A DNA stretch of 64,000 nt from UBA7672 sp963784415 (GTDB lineage Bacteria > Pseudomonadota > Alphaproteobacteria > Caulobacterales > Hyphomonadaceae). Each line of letters begins with the position of its first letter. The first letter of the stretch is position 1. The stretch covers positions 1 through 64,000 of the forward strand of contig CAWARK010000017.1 of the NCBI GenBank assembly GCA_963784415.1. Direction: 5' to 3'. This document shows positions 31,101-36,714 of this stretch, piece by piece. The position numbers and the translations under genes were made by a program. The notes under the pieces were generated by a model. That model did no database searches and was not told the origin of the DNA. It worked only from the letters and a program-made list of their open reading frames with translations.

Positions 31101-33352
31101 GCGTGAGCCAGGTTGCTGTTGGCCCATTCGCCCGTCGAGTTGAGGAAGTCGAGCCGATCGTCCGGAGCTCCAACACCGCCGAGCACGATCGCCGCCGCCG
31201 CCGCGCGCTTGGCGTCGGTTGTGGTCGCGCTGGTGATGGTCGAGTGCGTGCCGTAGGCGGCGATGAAGTTGATCAGCGATTCCGGGTGCTTGATGTGCTG
31301 AACGAAGTCAGCCCAGCTGATGTAAGGCTTGATATTGCTGTCGCCGGTGCCGGCGTAGAACGTGGCCCGCGCTGCGTTGAGCGAGGGAATGCCAACATCA
31401 CGTCCGCGCGCCAGGTTGAGGGCGGCGAGGTCGAGCGGGAGCCCGACCAGGTTGTTGCGCAGGGCTTCAGTGACGAACTCGTCGATCTCGTTGCCCACCT
31501 GGCGCGTCAGTCCGCGCACGATGGCGCCCGTCGCCTGATCGGGAGTCGGGCCGCTGGCGGCAAACTCGAGCGGATTGAGGAAGGCCTGGATCAGCCCGAT
31601 TTCGCTTGAGACGAAGTTGGGATCGAGCCGGTCGACCGTCTCCGTCAGCATCGAGTGGCCGAAGCGGTAAACCGTGTGCGCAAATTCCGCCACGATCGAA
31701 GGATCGACGTCCTGGTTGAAGTCGACAAACGCATCAATCGTCGGCTGAACGGTGCGCGCGAACTCTTCGAACACGAGGTGCTGGTATTGCATCTCGGTGC
31801 CGAACTTCGCGGCCTGGAACAACCGTTCGCCATTCCAGTGCAGCGCGTCGATCTGGGCCTGCGTCGTCGGCAGCGCAGCGAGCTGCGCGTCCGGCATCAG
31901 CCATTTGTTGAGGAAGGTGAGATCGTGCTCGGCGAGAATTTCTTCCTTCGTCTGATCGACCAGGCGGTTGTGCTCTGAATGGAAGATCGAGTGGACGGCG
32001 GTGAGGCCGATGTTCTCGTTCACGCGGCCATCGCCGGCGATGTAGTGTTTGTCGAGCAGTTCGTTGTCGTAGACGGTGTTGAGGCCGGTTAGCGGATTGA
32101 CGACGGCGCCGCCGATCACGCTGTCGGCGTCGGCAACCGCGCCACCGCTGGGATCGGCATCGTGAGCGATGTCGACGAGGAACTCGTGGCCGGTGCTGAC
32201 CGCGTTGGTGATGTCGATGCCGAGGCCGCCATTGGCCGCAGGATTGCCTTCAACCAGAATCGTCGTGTCGTCGGCCGTGCCGGCGATGCCATCAGCGCCG
32301 TTGCCGGTACGGATGACCACCTGCGGGAAGCCGTGGGCTCCCTTGATGAAGTTGCCATAGTCGTCGGTCGCCAGCAGCGGAACGTCGAAGACTTGCGCGT
32401 CGGTAAGGTGGATGCCGAGGATATCGCGGGCTTGCGCCTTGACGACGGCCCAGGTGGCCATGCCGCCGACCTCGGTGTCGGCGTTGGCTCCGGTTCCGCC
32501 GAAGCGGCCGTCGGCGCCGAGATCCTTGCCGGTGATCAGCTTGCCGGTCGCATGCGGGGCGCCGTCTGCGCCGATCGTGTAGGCGCGCAGGAAGACCTGG
32601 TGCGAGGGGTGGGAGGAGTAGGTCTGGTTCTGGTCGACGAACGGGGAGGTGATGTTCTCCTGCTCGTGGACATCGTCATTGGTGCCGAGAATGCCATCGG
32701 GTCCCGGCATCATGGTGGCGCGGGTGAGCACCATGAAGTTGGTGGGCGAGCCGGGAACATAGAGCGGATCATCCGGCTGAAGCGGGATGTACACCGTGCC
32801 GTTGCCGCCCTTGGTGACGAGGTCGAGGCCATGGTCGAAGAACTGGCCGAAGAAGGTCATCCAGGCGTTGAAGGGGGCCGATAGGCCGGCGTCCGGGGTC
32901 GTGTTGGGGATGAAGAAGGTCTGGAACGTGGTGCCATTAGTGCGCGTGCCGGTCACCAGCTCGGAGCCGTCGGTCCCTGCCGCGGCGGCCACGGCGGCGG
33001 GGTTGTTCGCCGTGTCGTCGACGATCAGGTTGCTGATCGTGCGCGGGGCGCTGTCGAACACAGCGCCGTGGGTCTGGGTGTAGGAGGTCGGCGTGGGCGG
33101 GCCGAAGCCAGGGGGCGACGTTTCGGCGGAGATGAAGGCTGGCGGCAGGAGGCGCGGGAACGAGTTGTCGGCCGCCCCGACCTGGTTGTTGCCGGTGATG
33201 TGGTTGTTGACCCCGGTGACGGTGCGCAGCCCGAATGCGAACTCGGGGTTGGAGACCAGTTCACTCAGCGGCGTGCCGCTGGCTTCCGCTTCCGCAATCA
33301 GAATCTGTTGCAGGATGAAATCGAGATCGATTCGATGAAATACAACGGCCAT
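22133..33352 (-). CDS. mopA: Giant RTX protein with two animal heme peroxidase domains, MopA-like
   Basis: 3739 residues from the ATG at 33352, which has GGGGG 8 bases upstream. Two peroxidase domains share each key motif: distal Asp-His in GQFFDHGLD (H174; second copy H1673), distal Arg and heme-ester Glu in GRVNENIG, EHNRLV, and proximal His in YRFGHSMLTET (H566; H2064). GGxGxDxx calcium repeats follow each domain and dominate the C-terminal third (for example GNDTLSGGNGND). There is no N-terminal signal peptide, so export by a type I system through a C-terminal signal is likely, though no transporter gene is in the window. The architecture matches MopA-type Mn(II)-oxidising peroxidases described in Aurantimonas and Erythrobacter. 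The symbol is by resemblance; activity is inferred. Confidence 0.85.
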   Translation of the reverse strand: MAVVFHRIDLDFILQQILIAEAEASGTPLSELVSNPEFAFGLRTVTGVNNHITGNNQVGAADNSFPRLLPPAFISAETSPPGFGPPTPTSYTQTHGAVFDSAPRTISNLIVDDTANNPAAVAAAAGTDGSELVTGTRTNGTTFQTFFIPNTTPDAGLSAPFNAWMTFFGQFFDHGLDLVTKGGNGTVYIPLQPDDPLYVPGSPTNFMVLTRATMMPGPDGILGTNDDVHEQENITSPFVDQNQTYSSHPSHQVFLRAYTIGADGAPHATGKLITGKDLGADGRFGGTGANADTEVGGMATWAVVKAQARDILGIHLTDAQVFDVPLLATDDYGNFIKGAHGFPQVVIRTGNGADGIAGTADDTTILVEGNPAANGGLGIDITNAVSTGHEFLVDIAHDADPSGGAVADADSVIGGAVVNPLTGLNTVYDNELLDKHYIAGDGRVNENIGLTAVHSIFHSEHNRLVDQTKEEILAEHDLTFLNKWLMPDAQLAALPTTQAQIDALHWNGERLFQAAKFGTEMQYQHLVFEEFARTVQPTIDAFVDFNQDVDPSIVAEFAHTVYRFGHSMLTETVDRLDPNFVSSEIGLIQAFLNPLEFAASGPTPDQATGAIVRGLTRQVGNEIDEFVTEALRNNLVGLPLDLAALNLARGRDVGIPSLNAARATFYAGTGDSNIKPYISWADFVQHIKHPESLINFIAAYGTHSTITSATTTDAKRAAAAAIVLGGVGAPDDRLDFLNSTGEWANSNLAHAKDRDGVTTTGLGSVDFWIGGLAEEQMPFGGLLGTTFGFVFETQLESLQNGDRFYYLHRVDGLPFQSQLENNLFSKLIMANTDVKHLPAHVFTTPAFTLEVNRSNQFTGLGAAGRDDPTGGIMINGVEITQLVIRDNPNTVSVDTNYLQYNGPDHVVLGGTAGNDIIVSSEGDDTLWGDEGNDRLEGGYGNDEIEGGAGDDIITDMGGSNVVHGGDGNDVVAIGNTDAGGSNLIITGDGNDFIIGREDVMEVFAGAGNDFIRGNFIDLQLMGGEGDDWIEQGTQDGAPGDLFGPIFPQPGEATHAYGNDVFLGDGGFDENLGEGGDDIVVVSEGPDRDKAGSGYDWTTFKDDKFGVVADMSRIVHEQLPNFTDSVRGIHVLYQLVEGLSGSHHSDLLTGSDDDVTRITSVVLEEGADHALRNFAAINGLRAFVGAAGNGADGIANTADDVFDTGNIILGGGGSDVIEGRGGDDLIDGDKWLNVRISVHANVDGTGPQINTFDSMDGVDATGKRLSEYMLDGTYNPGQLVIVREILTDAVVPGQLGNSFDTAQFTGLRSEYTITTTGGVTTVTDSVAGRDGVDRLTNIERLQFNDTSVVLAGNAGANSGPVGQVTILNASNNPLNTAPASGQVLHASVAGVTDANNTATSGALVTGDVSYIWQAELVPGSGIFEDIMTLAEGGAADHRATGTTYTVTDAQVGLLIRAKAIYQDQHGVVEQVTSLPTQATVAGAPVAPPAPLPTETLVSSPGVHFIRSDLQFILDQIKIAEQIAGGADPASLVPDMRAPYGLRTVTGENNNLRDGQSDFGAADSTFPRMLTPQFIGADNVPAGFGPPGTTSYAQTSGNVFDSDPRTISNLIVDDTASNPAAVAAAAATPGSELVTGTRANGTTFETFVMPNQSPDAGLSAPFNAWMTFFGQFFDHGLDLVTKGGPNGIVFIPLQPDDPLYVVGSPTNFMVMTRATMLPGADGILGTVDDIHEQENTTSPFVDQNQTYSSHPSHQVFLRGYAIGADGAPHATGKLITNRDLGVDGEYGTADDTEIGGMATWAVVKAQARDVLGINLTDAQVFNVPLLATDAYGNFIKGAHGFPQVVIKTGPTTAILVEGDPTANGGLGIDITNAVGTGHQFLIDVAHDSDPSGGKLADDDTLLNGDLDGSGAIDNGETAAVAGRYDNEMLDKHYIAGDGRVNENIGLTAVHSIFHSEHNRLVQLTKDVALASNDVSFINEWLMPNAQITALPTTPAEIAALQWNGERLFQSAKFGTEMQYQHLVFEEFARTIQPNIDFHVPENQNYHIEIDASIVAEFAHTVYRFGHSMLTETIDRLDPNYNSSEIGLIQAFLNPLEFAASGPTPDQATGAIVRGLTRQVGNEIDEFVTEALRNNLVGLPLDLAALNLARGRDVGIPSLNAARATFYRASGDSNLKPYISWADFVQHIKHPESLINFIAAYGTHSTIVNATTTADKRAAATALVLGGVGAPDDRLDFLNSTGEWANSNLAHAKDRDGVTTTGLGSIDLWIGGLAEELMPFGGMLGSTFNFVFENQLENLQNGDRFYYLSRTAGMNFNSELENNSFAALIMANTDATHLPNIVFKTPTWILEVDQSKQHTNLGLDGRDDPTNAPVIGGVDLTPLVIRDNPNTVGPDGNYLQYTGPDHVVLGGTDGNDILISSEGDDTIYGDAGNDRIDGGYGNDFVEGGDGDDIITDLGGDDTLHGNEGNDVIQGGNGINLILGGPGKDFVVSGSDSTEVFGGTGDDFIRGSLNDEQLMGGEGDDWIEEGTGDAAPGDNFDPFGRDPIIGNDIFIGNGSTDIFFAEGGDDLMFGNGGAGDRYIGDSGYDWAGFKGSTTGVSVDIGLPDDALTPPIPEVAATVARFKSVEGLSGSHKSDILLGTDDDSTAIRASGATGSVMTNMSLINGMQSLLDTAFKRVLSGAVATPDGLTTAGGHVTSFGTGNIILGGGGSDIIAGKGGDDVIDGDKWLNVRISVRANVDGTGPEIASFDSMTDLIPFMVSGAYNPGQLVAVREILTDAVDPLHLGHSFDTVTFSGLRADYTISIDTNGTANNLADDIITVTDSVAGRDGVDILMHIERLQFSDQTFLHVAAGQNREPTGAVALLHTATGLPVVAPVQGETLRVSLANLLDADNVSSAGHVVQPVAYVWQVETRPGTGVFEDIGIAVGGGLGTAHGETFTVTAAELGLAIRVKGIYQDEHGTLETVFSATTGAVVVNSPSTGTLTISDTTPTEDVAIIATALISDTDGISPGGITFQWQQANTAAGPFTDIVGATTASFTPGATQVLRSLRVIATVTDDAGAVTVFTSTPTGQVGDHVVGDAGANTLSATAFDDWIEGLGGADVLTGGAGDDRLFGGGGADVLNGGNGNDALFGEAGADTLNGGLGADTMTGGAGNDTYTVDDAGDVVVEATNAGDDLVQARIATYTLTANVEDLTFLGTGNFTGTGNDLNNTIRGVAGNDTLSGGNGNDSLFGDDGNDTLNGGAGVDQLRGENGDDTLNGGDGDDNLQGALGVDTLNGDAGNDVLNGNTGDDILTGGAGNDTLNGGVDNDTAVFAGPIENYVLSGNTTSLTITDTVGNGGTDTLTGIEVLRIGGVNYTVVAGTSGVDAALNGGAGSQALFGFGANDTLNAGTGNDLLIGGGGNDTVNGGDGDDFVFQNSTGDGQDFIDGGIGSDTYTLTGDASTETFRIYARAAWLAVAGNTAAQLNANTEIVITRNGTNASSILAQLDNIEEIKINSLLTTAQNNDGVVNGTAPGAPGDVVQVIGNFAAPFTSLAFNTIRIAGSSANDTIDISGLTSAHRVVFDANGGTDTFIGTVRPQDVITGIPGLSAGDPHVTTGTGIESDFQLMELTNRTNLAATQELVDHFSTRQLGREMIGFDIESRADLFLNSHDLLSGLTSARGLGSGVESDFQLMELANQTTVAGNDVFDHGMLQSGHDIVGLGAAHADLFMSSRDMLSGLDTTGPGSHQIATDYALLQA
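24430..28852 (-). repeat. Internal duplication, second peroxidase unit
   Basis: Encodes residues from VHFIRSDLQFILDQ through peroxidase domain 2, RTX block 2 and the Ig-like stretch ending near 24430. It matches the first unit in register at a period of about 4494 bases (1498 codons). Some blocks are identical at DNA level, for example about 26600-26690 with 31094-31184, and about 26911-27000 with 31405-31494. Edges are approximate. Confidence 0.8.
28890..33340 (-). repeat. Internal duplication, first peroxidase unit
   Basis: Encodes FHRIDLDFILQQ through peroxidase domain 1, its RTX block and an Ig-like stretch ending near TVAGAPVAPP. It is the partner of the 24430-28852 unit. Diverged and identical segments alternate, which fits gene conversion between the units as well as a simple old duplication. 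Edges are approximate. Confidence 0.8.
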
Positions 33353-33521
33353 GACAAACCCCCACGCTCTTCGCACTTGCGCGGACTACGGCCGCACTCT
33401 GCGACCATTCAGCCCACCCCCAGCTCGCCAAACATTCAGCGCGCTCACTTCAAGGTATGTCCAAAGGCTTCAGCGCTGTACCGAACTCACCTCGCTCGTG
33501 AGAGTCCGGCCTTCGCCAGCC

Positions 33522-33547
33522 ACTCTCACTCTTAATGACTCTCATTT
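33522..33547. promoter_or_regulatory. Repeated ACTCTCA motifs upstream of the peroxidase
   Basis: ACTCTCACT at 33522-33530 and ACTCTCATTT at 33538-33547 repeat with a 16-base period, about 170-195 bases upstream of the peroxidase start. An opposite-strand copy, GTGAGAGTC, lies at about 33498-33506. The ten-base form is identical to the one upstream of the multicopper oxidase (6538-6547), although its orientation relative to the gene differs. Confidence 0.3.
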
Positions 33548-33806
33548 CAGGGGTGACGGATTTCATCGCCGTGATTGAGACTGCGAACGCGTCTCGATGG
33601 CTACAAAGAACGTCCGCCGGCGGGACACTTTTCACGCGACCTGAATTTCAGAACGCGGCGTAACTACTGGATACATCAGAAAAAAATGCTCCAGCGTCGT
33701 TTGATCGAGACAACGGTGCTTGCCTGGCTTTTCCTGCCAGCAGCACTTCGGGCCTGGGTGCAAGTTGCGATGGTCGAGAGCAAACTTGAGACGCAGGCGC
33801 AGTCAA

Positions 33807-33852
33807 AAAAACTCTCTCGTCAGGTTCGGATCAGTTTGAATTGAGAGTTTTT
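33807..33852. repeat. Inverted repeat with A and T tails
   Basis: AAAAACTCTC (33807-33816) is perfectly complementary to GAGAGTTTTT (33843-33852) with 26 bases between. It could be a bidirectional terminator with a large loop, or a paired regulator site, since it contains the same CTCTC/GAGAG core as nearby motifs. Confidence 0.4.
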
Positions 33853-34046
33853 GAGGTTCTGCGACACCTAAATCTCATTTAACAAATGCCGGACGCTACG
33901 TAATGCCAGCGAAAGTCAATTGAGAATCCATGGGTGTCGAGCTCATGAAGGAATTTGGAGACGTCGTCAGGTAACCATCAGAATGACCCGACCTTCGCTT
34001 GGTTTTTGAGTCGAATGAAAGGTCTGTCGCCATGCAGACGGAGGGT

Positions 34047-34196
34047 ATGGAAAAACCGATTTTCCGGAGACGGGATTGTCGCGATCCTGGTCAAACATCA
34101 GCTGAACGAGATGACTGCGGACGTCTGCCGAAAGCACGGCCTGAGCACGTCGCGCGACCACGTTTTCGCGACACGAGCCGTCATCTCAACCATTAG
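34047..34196 (+). pseudogene. Relic of an IS3-family transposase OrfA
   Basis: From an ATG at 34047, after removing one extra base, the reading RFSGDGIVAILVKHQLNEMT and then ADVCRKHGLS matches the helix-turn-helix start of IS3-type OrfA proteins (usual pattern RFTEEQIIAIL...TADLCRKHGIS). The homology ends at about 34180; the usual C-terminal coiled coil and OrfB are missing and no terminal inverted repeats were identified. It marks an old insertion-sequence visit in this gene-poor stretch. Confidence 0.65.
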
Positions 34197-34413
34197 CTGG
34201 CGCACCAACCAGCGTCGCCTAGAGATGTACCTCGTGGACACGATGGGTGGTCGCCGCGACGTTGTTGAGGGGCGCGCTGTGCGATGGTCCAGAAGAGCCC
34301 GGCTGAAAGCCGCCGAACATCTGACAGGTCCAAGCGAACTGATTCAGAAGCGTGACGCGGGGAGGGCATAGAAACGACCTGTTGTTGCAACCCAATAATC
34401 CGATGCACGGCGT

Positions 34414-34716
34414 TCACCGTGGAGGGGCGACGTGCAATTTACGATTTTCCCGACGAGCCTGTACGTCGGCTGCAGTCTCGCCACCGTGTGCTTCCGGCCG
34501 ATCATCGATCTCGATCAACGCGTCTGGCTGACGATCAGTTGGTGCGCTGACATAGCCTTCGGCGCGATCACGCGGGCTGCCGAACCAGGTCGGGTCGTCC
34601 TTGAGCGGCTCCGCGTAATCTTCCCCTTGGGCCATAAGCTCGGCCAGAGCACAAACAGCCGCACTACAAGCGATCAAGCCAACAACACCCAGCGGGATCA
34701 GGATGAACGTGGACAT
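34414..34716 (-). CDS. Hypothetical small membrane-anchored protein
   Basis: A 100-residue frame from the ATG at 34716 (MSTFILIPLGVVGLIACSAA). It has one N-terminal hydrophobic helix, an acidic segment (QGEDYAEPLKDD) and a charged, probably disordered C-terminus. The frame extends further upstream without membrane character, so the later ATG is preferred. No strong ribosome site and no recognised family. It may not be a real gene. Confidence 0.35.
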   Translation of the reverse strand: MSTFILIPLGVVGLIACSAAVCALAELMAQGEDYAEPLKDDPTWFGSPRDRAEGYVSAPTDRQPDALIEIDDRPEAHGGETAADVQARRENRKLHVAPPR

Positions 34717-35001
34717 AGCGACACAAGGTTCGCTCAACCGGCATAGGATTTCGAGATAGCTCGGCCGGCGATAAAATAAGCGCCGCATAAGCGATCACTG
34801 ACAGGAGAGTATTCGCGGTCAGATGTCAGCAGATTGCGCGTGAAGAAGTGGAAATCTCGTTCCGGTCGGTGCGCTGCGACTCAGATGCCGTCCCTATTTC
34901 TGGATGTCCGAAATCACATCGAATTCCTACTCCGATCCGGCCACCTTCACCCGATGCGTTGGAGACGTGGTTCACGCCTCCCGATATTTGGAGATTCGGG
35001 C

Positions 35002-35157
35002 ATGTGGAAGGTTGGATTTTTCGAACTGAACTACGCGCGCCACCTCTGGTGCGTGAAGCGGCGGGATGATCGCGTGGGTGGCGTCTTCGCCAGCAGAGAG
35101 GCGGCGCTGAAATTCATTCGACAGGAACAAGAGCACAGCGCCAGCCGGGGAGTTTGA
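35002..35157 (+). CDS. Hypothetical small protein
   Basis: A possible 51-residue protein beginning MWKVGFFELNYARHLWCVKR and containing GGVFASREAALKFIRQEQ, a pattern with alternating aromatic and basic residues like a small folded domain. Earlier in-frame starts (34834) add unrelated low-complexity sequence. No clear ribosome site. Not assigned to a family. Confidence 0.3.
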   Translation: MWKVGFFELNYARHLWCVKRRDDRVGGVFASREAALKFIRQEQEHSASRGV

Positions 35158-35489
35158 ACCCATGTGGTGCTGGGTCGGATCGGGAATGCTGAGCTTGCTT
35201 CGCGTAAAACGCGAAGCCGCCCTGAGAAGAGGTGAAGACAGCACGAGGGGCCAAAGTACTTCCGGAACAGCATCTACTCTTGAGCCGGACCAGCAAGATG
35301 TTGGCCTTGCCGCGGAGCCGTGCGGCCAGCCGTTGCTTCTTTTCTCACAGCCATCGCCCTCTTGAAACTTGAGTGGACGGGCTTGTATGGCGGCGCCCAT
35401 AAGATTGGCCGCCCGACCGCATAGAATTTTTATGGCGATCCCGACTATCTCCGCCACCTAAGCGCCCGAATGGGCAAGCGTCAGGAGAC
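35158..35489. other. Intergenic region upstream of the porin, with a hairpin
   Basis: About 330 bases without a supported gene. A perfect 8-bp hairpin (GCTTCGCG, loop TAAAA, CGCGAAGC) lies at 35197-35217 but has no T tract on either side. The porin promoter is presumably in 35380-35480, where the sequence is locally richer in A and T. Confidence 0.45.
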
Positions 35490-35495
35490 ATGGCC

Positions 35496-36257
35496 ATGAA
35501 GATCAATCGCGCGCTCTTCGGAGTTGCTGCGCTCGCATCACTTGCGTCCGTGGCGCCTGCGATGGCGCAAGAAGCGACCATAACCGGCAACGTCGCCATT
35601 GCGACCGATTACGCTTTCCGCGGGCTCTCGCAGACCGATGCGAACCCCGCCGTGCAAGGCGGTGTCGATGCCTCCTTCGGTTCATTCTACGCGGGCGCCT
35701 GGGCCTCGAATGTTGATTTCGGGTTCGGCGACTCGATCGAACTCGATCTCTATAGCGGCTACAAATTCCCCATCGGGCCAGTCGCTCTGGACGTCGGCGT
35801 CATCGGATATCTTTATCCGGGCGCGGCCGATGATGGCATCAGCCAGGGCACGGGCGAACTCGATTATTACGAAGGCTACGCGAAGGGCTCGTTCGCGCCC
35901 GCCGACGGTTTCACCATTGGTGGTGCGGCGTACTGGTCGCCTGACTTCACCGCCGAAACCGGTGCCGCTTACTATGTGGAGCTCAACGGCGGCTACACGT
36001 TCTCGCCGAGCTTCGCGGTCTCTGGCGCAATTGGTTATCAGGACATCGAGGACATTGATGGCGTCTTCGCGGGAACGGACGGCGACAGCTACTCGACCTG
36101 GAATATCGGCGGAACTTACTCGAACTGGGGCCTTGGCTTCGATCTTCACTACATCGGCACGTCAATCGATGGTGCGGACCCGATTGTAGCAAGCGCTTTC
36201 ACCACCGAGCAGAAAGCCGACGACCGCGTTATTTTCTCGATCAGGCGGACGATGTGA
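35496..36257 (+). CDS. TorF-family putative porin
   Basis: Starts at 35496 (MKINRALFGVAALASLASVA), 9 bases after AGGAG; an ATG at 35490 is an alternative. The signal peptide ends at AMAQE. The mature part is a short beta-barrel of about 230 residues with alternating aromatic and glycine strands, opening with the family hallmark NVAIATDYAFRGLSQTD and ending near FSIRRTM. Proteins of this type are outer-membrane channels of uncertain substrate in Proteobacteria. It lies upstream of the kdp operon on the same strand but 240 bases away, so it is probably a separate unit. Confidence 0.8.
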   Translation: MKINRALFGVAALASLASVAPAMAQEATITGNVAIATDYAFRGLSQTDANPAVQGGVDASFGSFYAGAWASNVDFGFGDSIELDLYSGYKFPIGPVALDVGVIGYLYPGAADDGISQGTGELDYYEGYAKGSFAPADGFTIGGAAYWSPDFTAETGAAYYVELNGGYTFSPSFAVSGAIGYQDIEDIDGVFAGTDGDSYSTWNIGGTYSNWGLGFDLHYIGTSIDGADPIVASAFTTEQKADDRVIFSIRRTM

Positions 36258-36498
36258 ACTTCTGCTGACGCGGGGGAAGCCTTCAGCCGACCACTATGAA
36301 ATTCCTATAAAGATCGCACCCCGGTCGTCTCGAAAGCCTATGCCTTGGACGGTAATTCATCGTCCGGTCTCCTAGCCGAGCGCCTGAAGGACCACCTTGA
36401 TATGAGTTACGCAGCTTTTGACCTGACGCAGGTTGTTCGCGCGGGCGCTAGCCAGGATGCACTTCAGGTTGAAGACCAAAACGAACAGAGGACGATCG

Positions 36499-36582
36499 AT
36501 GCCCGACCTTATCGCCACAGCTTTTATTTTGGTCTCGTTCGGACTTCTCGGTCTCCTGGTGACCGGGTTCAGCAAGCTTTGA
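36499..36582 (+). CDS. 27-residue single-helix membrane peptide preceding kdpF
   Basis: An ATG at 36499 has AGAGGA 6-7 bases upstream. The peptide begins MPDLIATAFILVSFGLLGLL and ends in FSKL, a single hydrophobic helix with a short polar tail. It ends 28 bases before kdpF. Its strong ribosome site and position suggest a real micropeptide of the Kdp operon, perhaps interacting with the transporter as KdpF does. No family is recognised with certainty. Confidence 0.55.
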   Translation: MPDLIATAFILVSFGLLGLLVTGFSKL

Positions 36583-36610
36583 AGCTCCCAATTTCGGAAA
36601 AGGTCATGAC

Positions 36611-36700
36611 ATGAGTCTGGATCTCGGTTTGGGCGCGCTGCTTGCGGCCTTCCTCCTCATCTTCTTTCTGGCCGCATTGCTGCGGCCAGAGCGGTTCTAG
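36611..36700 (+). CDS. kdpF: KdpF, small subunit of the K+-transporting ATPase
   Basis: 29 residues, ATG at 36611: a single transmembrane helix (MSLDLGLGALLAAFLLIFF) ending in LLRPERF, the size and shape of KdpF, which stabilises the KdpABC complex. Its stop is 14 bases before kdpA. It is too short for usual gene finders but unmistakable by position. Confidence 0.85.
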   Translation: MSLDLGLGALLAAFLLIFFLAALLRPERF

Positions 36701-36714
36701 ACAGGGTCATTTCC

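Larger units (their letters stand above)
33377..34046. other. Gene-poor upstream region of the giant peroxidase
   Basis: About 670 bases without a convincing gene. A frame at 33575-33844 lacks any recognisable feature. The region is less GC-rich than its surroundings and contains CTCTCA-type motifs, an inverted repeat at 33807-33852 and probably the peroxidase promoter on the minus strand. Confidence 0.5.

Noticed and set aside
29474..31609. 711-codon plus-strand frame antisense to the peroxidase
   Set aside because: Shadow frame caused by biased codon use in the minus-strand gene; repeats in step with the internal duplication and has no motif or ribosome site.
22686..33083. Repeated short motifs in the giant gene considered as a CRISPR array
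   Set aside because: The repeats encode RTX nonapeptides and duplicated domains in one open frame, not uniform repeats with unique spacers.
33575..33844. 89-codon frame upstream of the giant peroxidase
   Set aside because: No recognisable domain, poor codon pattern; ends within an inverted repeat.
36258..36498. KdpE box or riboswitch upstream of kdp
   Set aside because: No clear T-rich KdpE site or conserved riboswitch fold could be recognised by eye.
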